64,000 nt of DNA from RHKX01 sp041393495 (GCA_041393495.1 JAWKKA010000011.1:1-64000), one strand, 5' to 3'; shown: positions 25,766 through 34,341, counted from the stretch's first letter. Program-made: numbers and translations. Notes: generated from the letters alone by a model not told the origin.

Positions 25766-27724
25766 TTACCGCGCGGCTGAGATCACCAGCTCGCGACTCG
25801 CCGCGGAGCCGCCCGCGGCGACTGCCGCCTCGTGGACGCCGGCACGGCGGAACCGGGTGGTGATCGCGGCCCCCCTCGCGTCGTCGAAGGCGCCGTCGCC
25901 GTCGAGGTCCCAACGGGCGCCGCGGGCCCGCCTTGCGCCGCTGCGCGCCTCGAGCTCGAGCTTCTCCCGCGGCTCGATCGACCTCGAGATCGGGACGACC
26001 CGCAGAGCCGGCGTCCGCGACCCGTCGAGGGCGAGCTTCCGGGTCGAGGTCGAGGTCGTGCCGTCCCACTCGACGGCCGCGAGGCTCACCGTCGCGCTCG
26101 CGCTCGTCGGGACCGATGCGAGCGGACCGGTTGCGTCGTCGTAGCCGCCGTCGCCGTCGAGGTCCCACGCCTGCGACTTCAGCTGCGGATCGTCGCCGGC
26201 GGGCCTCGACACGAGCCTCCAGTCGCCGCCTGATCGCGCGGCCTCGAGGTCGGCGGCAGGGGCGGGATGGGTCCCGCCGCGGTACTGGAACCGACCCGGA
26301 ACGCGATTGCGGTAGAGGACCCCGAGCAGCTCCTGCAGGGCCCAGGGACTGCCGTTGCCGTACGTCGACGCGGTGGCGGTGTGGTCGCGATAGGTGCGGA
26401 AGTCCCAGCCCCAGCCGTGCAGGCGCTGGACGTTCGGCTCCCACATCTGCGAGCTGCCGAGCTCGTAGGCGGGGATGCCGCCGAGCGCGACCGCGATCAC
26501 CGGGATCCCCGGGGAGAACGGGCGAACGTTCTCGGGGAAGAACGGGTCGTAGGCTGCGAGGTACTTCCGGTACCAGGGGTCCTCGATCATGTCCTGCTGG
26601 GTCGGCAGGTCCATCCAGTGCTCGACCTCGGGCGAGACGGCCCAGTCGCGGATCTCGAGCGTCGTCGGATCATGGCCGACGGCGTCCCTGACGGCGTCGT
26701 AGAGCGGCCCGGCGAGCTGGCTGTCGGGGATCGGCTCGAGCGTCGAGCCGCGGATCAAAGGCAGCTTGCCGACCGGGGTGTCGAGCTCCGACCTGAAGAG
26801 GTCGATCGCTTCCGGCGAGAAGAACTTCCTCATCGGGTAGCCCTGCGCCTCGACCAAGCCCCAGAGCGGCCCCGCGTAGAGGGCGAGGGCGCCGGCGATG
26901 TTGACCGAGCCGGGCAGCCCCTTGAGCGCGTTCCAGCGGACGAACCCGGTGTTCGCGATCGACGGCTGGAAGGTGTCGGCGACCAGCGCCCGCGGCCTGA
27001 CGCGCCGCAGCCGGCCCCTGGAGAGGCGCTTGGCGAACTGCACGAGGGTCGGCGAGGAGACGCAGTTGGCATGGAGGAAGTAGCGCTTCCTGCTCAGGCC
27101 GAGCGCGCCGCCGATCCTCCGCATCGCCCGAAACGAGTCGATCACGGCCGGCAGGTTCTCCTCGAAGCCGAACGGATCCCAGGTGGCGAACGGCTCCGAC
27201 GGACCGGTGCCGGGGTACCAGATCCGCAGCATCGCGATCCCGTTCTTGGCGTACGAGTTGACGGTCGCGATGTGGCGGGTGTAGGTCCAGTCGGGATCGG
27301 TGTAGTCGTCGGGCGGATCGGCTTGCGGCCACATCCAGAAGTCCTTGCCGAGCCCGCCGAGCTGGGGCAGGGCGGGTGCCCACGGCCACCCTCCCTTCGG
27401 CGGCTTGCCGACCGGGACCGCGAGCTGGGCGGCGATCCTGTTGCCGTCCTTGCTCAGGTAGCGGACGTAGTAGACGTCGTAGTCGTAGCGACCCGGGAGG
27501 TCCGCCTCCTCGGGGCGCTGAAAGGGTGCGAAGTCGCTGGGCAGCCGCCCCAGGCACCGGAACGAGACGATCGAGCCGCGGCCCCCCTGCCGGACGATCT
27601 TCTTCGCCAGCCGCCGGATCTCGCACTTGCCGTCGATCGGGCCCGATGCTTCGGCGGCGGGCGCGGCGGCGAGGACGATCGCCACGACGGCGCTCAGTGC
27701 GGCACCGATCCTCACCGGGGTCAT
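25766..27724 (-). CDS. Large secreted alpha/beta-hydrolase-like protein with C-terminal DLDGDG repeats
   Basis: A signal peptide (about 1-27) precedes a central domain with alpha/beta-hydrolase features: RIAAQLAVPVGKPPKGGWPW, KRYFLHANCVSSPTLVQFA at the possible nucleophile elbow, and a late HTATAS segment. The exact triad could not be fixed. The C-terminal quarter holds two modules with AWDLDGDGGYDDATG and RWDLDGDGAFDDARG, resembling PKD-type beta domains with Ca2+-binding-like Asp loops. GGGAGCGAGA lies just before the ATG. A secretory lipase/esterase or peptidase-like role is possible. Confidence 0.75.
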   Translation of the reverse strand: MTPVRIGAALSAVVAIVLAAAPAAEASGPIDGKCEIRRLAKKIVRQGGRGSIVSFRCLGRLPSDFAPFQRPEEADLPGRYDYDVYYVRYLSKDGNRIAAQLAVPVGKPPKGGWPWAPALPQLGGLGKDFWMWPQADPPDDYTDPDWTYTRHIATVNSYAKNGIAMLRIWYPGTGPSEPFATWDPFGFEENLPAVIDSFRAMRRIGGALGLSRKRYFLHANCVSSPTLVQFAKRLSRGRLRRVRPRALVADTFQPSIANTGFVRWNALKGLPGSVNIAGALALYAGPLWGLVEAQGYPMRKFFSPEAIDLFRSELDTPVGKLPLIRGSTLEPIPDSQLAGPLYDAVRDAVGHDPTTLEIRDWAVSPEVEHWMDLPTQQDMIEDPWYRKYLAAYDPFFPENVRPFSPGIPVIAVALGGIPAYELGSSQMWEPNVQRLHGWGWDFRTYRDHTATASTYGNGSPWALQELLGVLYRNRVPGRFQYRGGTHPAPAADLEAARSGGDWRLVSRPAGDDPQLKSQAWDLDGDGGYDDATGPLASVPTSASATVSLAAVEWDGTTSTSTRKLALDGSRTPALRVVPISRSIEPREKLELEARSGARRARGARWDLDGDGAFDDARGAAITTRFRRAGVHEAAVAAGGSAASRELVISAAR

Positions 27725-27855
27725 TCTCGCTCCCGCGTCGACGTTGCTGAGCGGACCGCAGAGATGATGGCACCGGGTCGCTGCCCATGCAACGGCGAAG
27801 GCGGCGAGCCGGTTCGATGCGGCGTCCGGGCCGCGCGGGCCGCGCGGTCCGGCTC

Positions 27856-29385
27856 CTACTTGAGGCTGCGCCTGAGGATCTTCCCCGAGGCCGACTTCGG
27901 GATCGCCTCGATCCGTTCGACGAGGCGGATCCGCTTCTGCGGCGAGACGCGCTCGGCTACGTAGTCGACGATCTCGTCGTCGCTGACCTCGCCGGAGCAG
28001 ACGACGAAGGCCTTCGGCAGCTCGCCCGCCTCCTCGTCGGGAACGCCGATCACGGCGCAGTCGGCGATCGCCGGATGGTTGATCAGGATCGCCTCGAGCT
28101 CGGCGGGGGGGACCTGAAAGCCCTTGTACTTGATCAGCTCCTTGAGCCGGTCGACGATCGCGAAGTAGCCGTCCTCGTCGACCTCGGCGACGTCGCCGGT
28201 GTGCAGCCAGCCGTCGCCGTCGATCGTGTGGCGGGTCGCATCCTCGTTGTTCAGGTAGCCGGCCATCACCTGCGGACCGCGGATCCAGAGCTCGCCGCGG
28301 GTGCCGTCCGCGCGTGTCTCGGGATCGACGATCCGGGTCTCGGTCCCCGGCACCGGCAGGCCGATCTTGCCGAACTTGATCCGCTCGAGCGGGGTGGCAT
28401 GGGTGACCGGGCTCGTCTCGGTCAGCCCGTAGCCCTGGATCGTCGGTACGCCGAGCCGCTTCGAGACCGTCTCGGCGAGCTCGGCGCCGAGCGGAGCGGC
28501 ACCCGACATCAGGATCCGCAGGCTCGAGAGGTCGGCGTCGTCGACGGCCGGATGCTTGGCGAGCGCGAGCGCGATCGGCGGCACGACGTTGGCGATCGTC
28601 ACCCGGTGCTCCTCGATCAGCCCGAGGAACTCCTCGAGGTCGAAGCGGGGCATCGTCACGATCGGCACTCCGTTGCGGAGGCCGAGGTTCATGATCACGG
28701 TCTGCCCGTAGATGTGGAAGAAGGGCAGGACGCCGATCAGCACGTCGTCGGGCCGGATCGCGAAGAGCGGATCGGTCTGGAGCACGTTCGCGACGAGGTT
28801 CCGATGGGTCAGCATCACGCCCTTGGGGAGCCCGGTCGTCCCGCTCGAGTAGGGAAGGACGGCGATGTCGGTGGCGGGGTCGACCGCGATCCGCGGCGGC
28901 GCCGCGCCCTCGCCGAGCAGGTCGGCGAGGGTCACCTCGTCGCCCTCGGAGGGGCCGACGACGACCACCTCGTCGATCCCTGCCGCCGCGCCGGCCGCGC
29001 GCGCCGTCTCGAGGAACGGCGCGACCGTGAACAGCAGCTTCGCTCCCGAGTCGACGAGCTGGTGCTCGAGCTCCCGCTCGGTGTAGAGCGGGTTGGCGGT
29101 CGTGTTGGTCGCGTTCGCGCGGAGGACGGCGTGGAAGATCACCGCGTACTCGGGCAGGTTCGGCATGTAGAGGGCGACGACGTCGCCGTGGCCGATCCCG
29201 CGCGCCGCCAGCGCTCCGGCGAGCGCCTCGACCCGGCCGGCGAGCTCGGTGAAGCCGACCACCCTGCCGCTCGGGCCGTCGATCAGCGCCGGGCGGTCAC
29301 CGCGCCCGGCCGCTCCGGCGAGGGTGAACGAGGCGAGGTCGACGTCGGGGATCTCCGGGGCGGGCGGCGTCTCGGAAACGGGCAA
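27856..29385 (-). CDS. AMP-forming acyl-CoA synthetase (4-coumarate/fatty-acid CoA ligase-like)
   Basis: ANL-superfamily enzyme of 509 residues that activates a carboxylic acid to an acyl-AMP and then an acyl-CoA. Motifs are intact: YSSGTTGLPKGVMLTHRN (P-loop), GYGLTETSPVTH, GWLHTGDVAEVDEDGYF, VDRLKELIKYKGFQV and the catalytic lysine in PKSASGKILRR at the end. The overall pattern is closest to 4-coumarate:CoA ligases and medium-chain ligases. The start is TTG at 29385, supported by AGGAGGAG about 8 bases upstream. Confidence 0.92.
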   Translation of the reverse strand: MPVSETPPAPEIPDVDLASFTLAGAAGRGDRPALIDGPSGRVVGFTELAGRVEALAGALAARGIGHGDVVALYMPNLPEYAVIFHAVLRANATNTTANPLYTERELEHQLVDSGAKLLFTVAPFLETARAAGAAAGIDEVVVVGPSEGDEVTLADLLGEGAAPPRIAVDPATDIAVLPYSSGTTGLPKGVMLTHRNLVANVLQTDPLFAIRPDDVLIGVLPFFHIYGQTVIMNLGLRNGVPIVTMPRFDLEEFLGLIEEHRVTIANVVPPIALALAKHPAVDDADLSSLRILMSGAAPLGAELAETVSKRLGVPTIQGYGLTETSPVTHATPLERIKFGKIGLPVPGTETRIVDPETRADGTRGELWIRGPQVMAGYLNNEDATRHTIDGDGWLHTGDVAEVDEDGYFAIVDRLKELIKYKGFQVPPAELEAILINHPAIADCAVIGVPDEEAGELPKAFVVCSGEVSDDEIVDYVAERVSPQKRIRLVERIEAIPKSASGKILRRSLK

Positions 29386-29514
29386 GGCTCTCCTCCTGCT
29401 GGGCGGACGGTTGTGACGAGCCTAGATGATCGACCATGAGCCCCCGACCGGGCGCCGCGCCTGGTCCGGCCGCCTTGGCGTCCGATCCACGGGCGCCGAC
29501 GGGCGGCCGTGCGG

Positions 29515-29543
29515 TTGACAGGCGTCCGGCGTCCCGATATAAC
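29515..29543 (+). promoter_or_regulatory. Sigma-70-like promoter of tauE-like gene (TTGACA-17-TATAAC)
   Basis: TTGACA at 29515-29520 and TATAAC at 29538-29543 are separated by 17 bases, close to the housekeeping consensus and rare in this G+C-rich window. The predicted transcription start near 29550 gives a leader of about 30 bases containing AAAGGAA before the GTG at 29580. Confidence 0.8.
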
Positions 29544-29557
29544 AACCCGACTCTTGT
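29542..29557. promoter_or_regulatory. Candidate ArsR-family operator, ACAA-N8-TTGT (copy 1)
   Basis: ACAA (29542-29545), eight bases, then TTGT (29554-29557); the repeat extends imperfectly as TATAACAA/TTGTATA. It overlaps the -10 and the predicted start point, so binding would block transcription. The same spacing occurs at 30347-30362. Confidence 0.65.
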
Positions 29558-29579
29558 ATAGCGGTGAAAGGAACCTGCG

Positions 29580-30341
29580 GTGGCTGCGGCGCTCGTCTTC
29601 GGCCTGCTGATCGGCCTCAGCCTCGGGCTCGTCGGCGGCGGCGGCGCCGTGCTGGCGATGCCCGTCCTCGTCTATGCGGTCGGGCTCGGCGTCCATGAGG
29701 CGACGACCGTGAGCCTCGCCGTCGTCGCGGCCGGTGCCGCGACCGGCGCCGTCGGCCAGGTCCGTCGCGGGACCGTCTGTTGGAGCTCGGCGGCGTGGTT
29801 CGCCGCCGCGGCGGCGGCGGGAAGCGTGGTCGGCACCGCCCTCAACCGGGCGCTCGGCGGCGATGTCCTGCTGATTCTGTTCAGCGTCGTGATGCTGCTC
29901 GCGGCACGGGCGACCTGGCAGCGGGCGGGCTCTCCCGCCGGCGAGGCGGCGGGCTGTCCCGACGCCCGCGCCGCCGTTCTCGTCCCCGTCGGCCTCCTCG
30001 TCGGTGGCCTCGCCGGGCTCGTCGGGGTCGGCGGCGGCTTCGTGGTCGTGCCGGCGCTCGCGATCGGGCTCAGCTTCGGGATGCGCGAGGCGATGTCGAC
30101 CTCGATGGTGATCGTCGCGATCGTCTCGGCCTGCGGGCTGATCGCCCATCTCGCCGCGGGCAACCCGCTCGACGTGCCGGTCGCGCTCGCGATGGGGTCG
30201 GCGACCGTGCTCGGCGCGCTGATCGGCCCCCACCTCGCCGACCGCGTCTCGATCCGATCGCTGGGCCGCGGATTCGCAGTCCTCGTCGTCGCCGTCTCGG
30301 TCGGCGTCGTCGGGGCGACGATGGCGGGGGTGTCCGTTTGA
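29580..30341 (+). CDS. TauE/SafE-family sulfite/organosulfonate exporter
   Basis: A 253-residue polytopic protein with about eight membrane helices in two halves, each with the TauE/SafE glycine-rich motif (LSLGLVGGGGAVLAMPVL and GLAGLVGVGGGFVVVPAL). The family exports sulfite or related sulfur anions. The GTG start at 29580 has AAAGGAA 7 bases upstream. It stands under its own strong promoter with an ACAA-N8-TTGT repeat that matches the one before the next operon, so both are probably controlled together by the ArsR-type protein at 31571. Confidence 0.9.
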   Translation: MAAALVFGLLIGLSLGLVGGGGAVLAMPVLVYAVGLGVHEATTVSLAVVAAGAATGAVGQVRRGTVCWSSAAWFAAAAAAGSVVGTALNRALGGDVLLILFSVVMLLAARATWQRAGSPAGEAAGCPDARAAVLVPVGLLVGGLAGLVGVGGGFVVVPALAIGLSFGMREAMSTSMVIVAIVSACGLIAHLAAGNPLDVPVALAMGSATVLGALIGPHLADRVSIRSLGRGFAVLVVAVSVGVVGATMAGVSV

Positions 30342-30343
30342 GT

Positions 30344-30372
30344 TTGACAACTGCACAGTTGTGGAGTAGGGT
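30344..30372 (+). promoter_or_regulatory. Sigma-70-like promoter of the persulfide operon (TTGACA-17-TAGGGT)
   Basis: TTGACA at 30344-30349 and TAGGGT at 30367-30372 with a 17-base spacer. The predicted start near 30379 lies upstream of GGAGG (30403-30407) and the ATG at 30418. Confidence 0.75.
30347..30362. promoter_or_regulatory. Candidate ArsR-family operator, ACAA-N8-TTGT (copy 2)
   Basis: ACAACTGCACAGTTGT is a perfect 16-base inverted repeat (7-base arms around CA). It overlaps the -35 and spacer of the promoter of the operon that encodes the ArsR-type protein, as expected for autoregulation. Confidence 0.75.
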
Positions 30373-30417
30373 ATGCCGATCGCGCCACCGTCCCGACGCA
30401 ATGGAGGAATCGCTGAG

Positions 30418-31539
30418 ATGAGCGTCACGAGCCCGCTGAACGAACGGATCTCCACCGGGGAGCTCGCCGAGCGCCTCGCCGCCGGGGAGCCGTTGACCGT
30501 GCTCGATGTCCGCGCCGACGCCGACTGGGTCATCGAGGCCCCCTCGGTCACCCACGTCCACGTGCCTCTCGACGAGGTCCGCGCCGACCCGGCCGCCCTC
30601 GCCGCGACCCTCGACGGTCCCGTCGCCGTGATCTGCAACCGCGGCCTGACCGCCGAACCGGTCGCCGACGCGCTCCGTGCCGCCGGCGTCGCGGCGGCGG
30701 TCGTCGAGGGCGGGATGCGGAGCTGGATCGGCGCCCTCCAGGACCGCCGCGTCGAGATCGGCGTCGAGTCGGCCGATCTGCACCAGGTGCAGCGGCCCGG
30801 GCGCGGCTGCCTCTCCTACGTCCTGATCGCCGACGGCGAGGCGCTCGTCGTCGATCCCGCGCCCGACGCCGGCTTCTACGCCGACCTCGTCGCCCGCGCC
30901 GGCGCCCGGGTGGTCGCGATCGCCGACACCCACCTGCACGCCGACCACCTCTCCGGGGCGCGTGAGCTCGCCGCGGCGACCGGGGCGCGGCTGCACCTGC
31001 CGGCGCCGGCGCTCGAGCGCGGCGTCGACTACGCCGATGCCGTCGCGCCGCTCGCCGACGGCGACCGGCTCGAGATCGGCTCGATCACCGTCGAGGTCGT
31101 CGCCCTGCCCGGCCACACCACCGACATGACCGGCTTCCTGATCGCCGGCCGGGCGTTGATCAGCGGCGATTCGCTGTTCGCCGACGGGATCGCCCGCCCC
31201 GACCTGCAGCGCGGCGACCGCGACGGCGCCGCGGCGATGGCCCGGCAGCTGCACGCCACCCTTCACGAGCGGGTCCTGCCGCTCGGCGACGACGTGATCC
31301 TGCTCCCCGGCCACGCCCATCCCGGCGTCCGCTCGGAGTCCGTCGCGCCGACGCTCGCCGTGGTCCGCGAGCGGGTCGCCGAGCTGGAGATCGACGACCC
31401 TGCGGAGTTCGCCGCCGAGCTCCTCGCCGAGATGCCACCACGGCCCGCCAACTACGAGACGGTGATCGCGGTCAACTCCGGCCGCCATCCGTTCGACCCC
31501 GAGCTCGAAGCCGGCGGCAACAGCTGCTCGACCCGCTGA
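30418..31539 (+). CDS. Rhodanese-persulfide dioxygenase fusion (rhodanese first, ETHE1-like MBL second)
   Basis: Residues about 11-107 are a rhodanese domain with active-site Cys73 in VICNRGLTA. Residues about 115-345 are an ETHE1-type metallo-beta-lactamase fold with THLHADHL (His172, His174, Asp176, His177), His233, Asp251 and His299. Persulfide dioxygenases oxidise glutathione-type persulfide to sulfite with O2, and rhodanese interconverts persulfide, sulfite and thiosulfate. The ATG at 30418 is chosen for GGAGG ten bases upstream; the ATG at 30373 lies before the predicted transcription start. Domain order is reversed relative to the known dioxygenase-rhodanese (PRF) fusions. Confidence 0.9.
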   Translation: MSVTSPLNERISTGELAERLAAGEPLTVLDVRADADWVIEAPSVTHVHVPLDEVRADPAALAATLDGPVAVICNRGLTAEPVADALRAAGVAAAVVEGGMRSWIGALQDRRVEIGVESADLHQVQRPGRGCLSYVLIADGEALVVDPAPDAGFYADLVARAGARVVAIADTHLHADHLSGARELAAATGARLHLPAPALERGVDYADAVAPLADGDRLEIGSITVEVVALPGHTTDMTGFLIAGRALISGDSLFADGIARPDLQRGDRDGAAAMARQLHATLHERVLPLGDDVILLPGHAHPGVRSESVAPTLAVVRERVAELEIDDPAEFAAELLAEMPPRPANYETVIAVNSGRHPFDPELEAGGNSCSTR

Positions 31540-31570
31540 CCACCACCCGGACGACAAGGAGCACCCAACC

Positions 31571-31909
31571 ATGACCCTGCCACGACCGATCCCGATCGAC
31601 CTCGCCGAGATGATCGCCGAGCGGATGCACGTGATCGGCGATCCGAACCGGATCCGCATCCTCGACCAGCTCCGCGACGGCGAGCTCTCGGTCACCGAGC
31701 TGACCAGCCGCCTCGACACGAGCCAGCAGAACGTCTCCAAGCACCTCGGCGTCCTCCACGGCGCCGGGATCGTCGGCCGTCGCAAGGAGGGCACGAGCTC
31801 CTACTACCGGGTCACCGACGAGGGCGTCTACGACCTCTGCGAGCAGGTCTGCGGCGGGATCCACAACCGCCTCGCCGACCTCAACGCGATGATCGGGGGC
31901 CGCTCGTGA
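31571..31909 (+). CDS. ArsR-family transcriptional regulator, probable persulfide/thiol sensor
   Basis: A 112-residue winged-helix protein: IGDPNRIRILDQLRDGELSV, recognition helix region in TSRLDTSQQNVSKHLGVLHG (about 45-64) and a beta wing with EGTSSYYRVT. Its only cysteines are Cys90 and Cys94 in the last helix (CEQVC), so an intramolecular di- or tetrasulfide switch is conceivable; canonical SqrR/BigR sensors use a more separated Cys pair. AAGGAG lies 9 bases before the ATG. It probably binds the two ACAA-N8-TTGT repeats at 29542 and 30347. Confidence 0.88.
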   Translation: MTLPRPIPIDLAEMIAERMHVIGDPNRIRILDQLRDGELSVTELTSRLDTSQQNVSKHLGVLHGAGIVGRRKEGTSSYYRVTDEGVYDLCEQVCGGIHNRLADLNAMIGGRS

Positions 31910-32157
31910 GCGCCGCCTGCGCGAAGCCCGCCGCCGCCGAGCGCGGCGACCGCTGGCCGCTCGAGCGGGTCCTCTTCGCGATCGCCGGGACGGTCGTCCT
32001 GATCGGCGCCCTGCTGTCGGCGCTGGTCAGCCCCTGGTTCCTGCTGCTCGTCGGATTCGTCGGGCTCAACCAGTGGCTCTACGTGCTCGTCGGCGCCTGC
32101 CCGATGTCGCTGCTTCTGACCCGGCTGTTCGGGCTGCGGCAGCTGGTGAGCAGATGA
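31906..32157 (+). CDS. Small DUF2892 (YgaP-like) membrane protein
   Basis: An 83-residue protein with two membrane helices, matching the inner-membrane DUF2892 domain that is fused to rhodanese in YgaP: RVLFAIAGTVVLIGALLS and LVGFVGLNQWLYVLVGACPM. Here the rhodanese is encoded separately at the start of the operon. The GTG start overlaps the ArsR stop (GTGA) and its TGA overlaps the next ATG (ATGA). It may anchor or serve the sulfur-transfer step at the membrane. Confidence 0.85.
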   Translation: MSAACAKPAAAERGDRWPLERVLFAIAGTVVLIGALLSALVSPWFLLLVGFVGLNQWLYVLVGACPMSLLLTRLFGLRQLVSR

Positions 32158-34325
32158 GCGCCGCCACGGGGACCCGGCCGGCCGCGGAGCCGGCGCCCGC
32201 GCCGGGCCCGCCGCCGGCCGGCCACGTCGGCCCGATCGGACGGCTCGGTCGCTGGGCCGCCGAGCACGCCAGGATCGTCTTCATCGCCTGGGCGGTGCTT
32301 GCGGTCGGGCTCGGCATCTTCGCGCCGAAGGTCGAGCATGCGCTCTCGGGCGCCGGCTGGCAGGCCAACGGCTCCGAGTCGGTCGAGGTCCGCGACCTCG
32401 TCCAGAGCGAGTTCGGTGGCCTCAACAGCACCGGCCTGATGGTCGTCGTCCACAGCCCGACGGCGACGGTCGGCTCCCCGCAGTTCCGGCAGACCGTGGA
32501 CGCGGTCCGCGCGAAGCTCGGCTCCGACCCGCGGATCGCGACGGTCGCGCCCCCGCAGCCGCGGACGACGATCAGCGCCGACGGCCACACGGCGATCGTG
32601 ATGGGGGGAGCCGCCGCCGACAGCAACGAGATGGTCCGTGCCGCCGACGACCTGAAGGGGCCGCTGACCGCGCTCGGCACGCCCGAGGTCCAGGTCGCGG
32701 TCACCGGAGCGTCGGGCATGTGGTCGGACTTCAACGAAGCCAACCGCGAGGCGATGATGAAGTCGGAGATGATCAGCTGGCCGGTGACGCTGGCGATCCT
32801 CGTCCTCGCCTTCGGCTCGCTCGTCGCCGCGGGGCTGCCGCTGTTGTTGACGATCCTCGGCCTCGTCGCCTCGGCCGGCTCCCTGTATCTGTTGACCGAG
32901 CTGACCCCGATCTCGATCTGGGCGATGAACTTCGCGTTGATGTTCGCGCTGGCGCTCGGGATCGATTACGCGCTGTTCATCGTCTACCGCTACCGCGGCG
33001 CGCTGTTCGGCGCCGGCGAGCGCCCCACCGACGCGGTCGCCGAGACGATGGACACCGCCGGCAAGGCGGTGCTGTTCAGCGGCGTGACGGTGTTGATCTC
33101 GTTGAGCGCGGTGATGCTCGTCGACAGCCCCGCGTTCCGCTCGATGGCGCTCGGGATCATGCTCTCGGTGATCTTCGTCCTCGCGGCGACGCTGACGCTG
33201 CTGCCGGCGGTCCTCGCCAAGCTCGGCTCGAGGGTCGACAAGCTCGCGCTCCCGTGGGTCCATTCCGGCGAGCACCGCTCGCCGCGCTTCGCGGCCTGGG
33301 GCGAGTGGCTGTGGCGCCACCCGTGGCTGCCCGGGATCGGCACGGTCGCGGTCCTCGCCGCGCTGGCGGTCCCGGTGCTGTCGCTCGATACCGGGATGCC
33401 GTCGATCAAGGTCGTCCCGCCCGGCGACACGAGCCGGCAGGGCTACGAGCTCGTCCAGCAACAGTTCGGCGCCGGCGCACCGGGGGCGCTGCAGATCGTC
33501 GCGCCGGCCGGCGATGCGCGAACGGTCGCCGCCGAGCTCGCCGCCGACCCCGGCATCGCCGGGGTCACACCCCCGCAGCGCGGGGCGTCGGGAGACGTGG
33601 TCCTCCTCCAGGCGGTCCCGGCGAGCGACCCGTCCGCCGATGCGCTCGGGGCGACGATCGACCGGCTCCGCGGCGAGCTGCCCGCCGGCGCTGCCGTCGG
33701 CGGCGCGGTCGCCGAGAACCACGACCTCGAGCAGGAGCTCGCCGCGAAGACGCCGCTCGTGATCGGGGTCGTGCTCGGCCTCGGCTTCCTGCTCCTGCTG
33801 GTTGCGCTGCAGGCGCCGCTGATCGCCGCCCTCGGCGTCGTCACGAACCTGCTCGCGACCGGCGCCGCGTTCGGGATCGCGAAGCTGATCTTCCAGGAGG
33901 GCCACCTCTCGGGTCTGCTCGGGTTCGAGCCGCAGGGCTTCCTCGACGCCTGGGGGCCGGTGTTCTTCTTCGCGATGATCTTCGCGATCAGCATGGACTA
34001 CACGGTGTTCCTGCTGTCGAGCGCGAAGGAGCACTGGGACCGCAGCGGCGATCCGCACGAGGCGATGGTCGGGGGAGTCGCCCACTCCGGGCGGGTGATC
34101 TTCGCCGCCGGGGCGGTGATGGTGGCGGTCTTCTTCACCTTCGCCCTGTCGGGGCCGCTGCCGCCGAAGGAGATGGGGATCATCCTCGGGATCGCGGTCC
34201 TGCTCGACGCGCTGCTCGTCCGGCTGCTGCTCGTGCCGGTGCTGCTGCGGCTGACCGGCCGCGCCGCCTGGTGGCTGCCGCGCTGGCTCGACCGGCTCCT
34301 GCCCGACGTCCGCTTCGGCCACTGA
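32154..34325 (+). CDS. MMPL/RND-family transporter
   Basis: A 723-residue RND-type protein with two similar halves: an N-terminal helix, a large outer loop (SGAGWQANGSESVEVRDLVQ onward) and five further helices per half, with the MMPL motif ALGIDYALFIVYRYRG and its counterpart FAISMDYTVFLLSSAKEHWD. MMPL proteins export lipids, siderophores or toxic compounds using proton flow. Placement at the end of a persulfide operon is unusual; export of a hydrophobic sulfur species is only a guess. The ATG at 32154 overlaps the stop of the DUF2892 gene. Confidence 0.9.
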   Translation: MSAATGTRPAAEPAPAPGPPPAGHVGPIGRLGRWAAEHARIVFIAWAVLAVGLGIFAPKVEHALSGAGWQANGSESVEVRDLVQSEFGGLNSTGLMVVVHSPTATVGSPQFRQTVDAVRAKLGSDPRIATVAPPQPRTTISADGHTAIVMGGAAADSNEMVRAADDLKGPLTALGTPEVQVAVTGASGMWSDFNEANREAMMKSEMISWPVTLAILVLAFGSLVAAGLPLLLTILGLVASAGSLYLLTELTPISIWAMNFALMFALALGIDYALFIVYRYRGALFGAGERPTDAVAETMDTAGKAVLFSGVTVLISLSAVMLVDSPAFRSMALGIMLSVIFVLAATLTLLPAVLAKLGSRVDKLALPWVHSGEHRSPRFAAWGEWLWRHPWLPGIGTVAVLAALAVPVLSLDTGMPSIKVVPPGDTSRQGYELVQQQFGAGAPGALQIVAPAGDARTVAAELAADPGIAGVTPPQRGASGDVVLLQAVPASDPSADALGATIDRLRGELPAGAAVGGAVAENHDLEQELAAKTPLVIGVVLGLGFLLLLVALQAPLIAALGVVTNLLATGAAFGIAKLIFQEGHLSGLLGFEPQGFLDAWGPVFFFAMIFAISMDYTVFLLSSAKEHWDRSGDPHEAMVGGVAHSGRVIFAAGAVMVAVFFTFALSGPLPPKEMGIILGIAVLLDALLVRLLLVPVLLRLTGRAAWWLPRWLDRLLPDVRFGH

Positions 34326-34341
34326 GCGGAGCTCGCCGGCC

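Noticed and set aside
23436..26444. 1002-codon open frame on the minus strand
   Set aside because: It shadows metF, the UGT-type gene and part of the secreted hydrolase, and its translation has no family features.
30373..30417. ATG at 30373 as start of the rhodanese fusion
   Set aside because: It overlaps the -10 and lies upstream of the predicted transcription start, while the ATG at 30418 has GGAGG at a suitable distance.
31571..31909. ArsR protein as an arsenic sensor
   Set aside because: No arsenic genes are near, the typical CVC metal motif in the recognition helix is missing, and the neighbours are persulfide genes.
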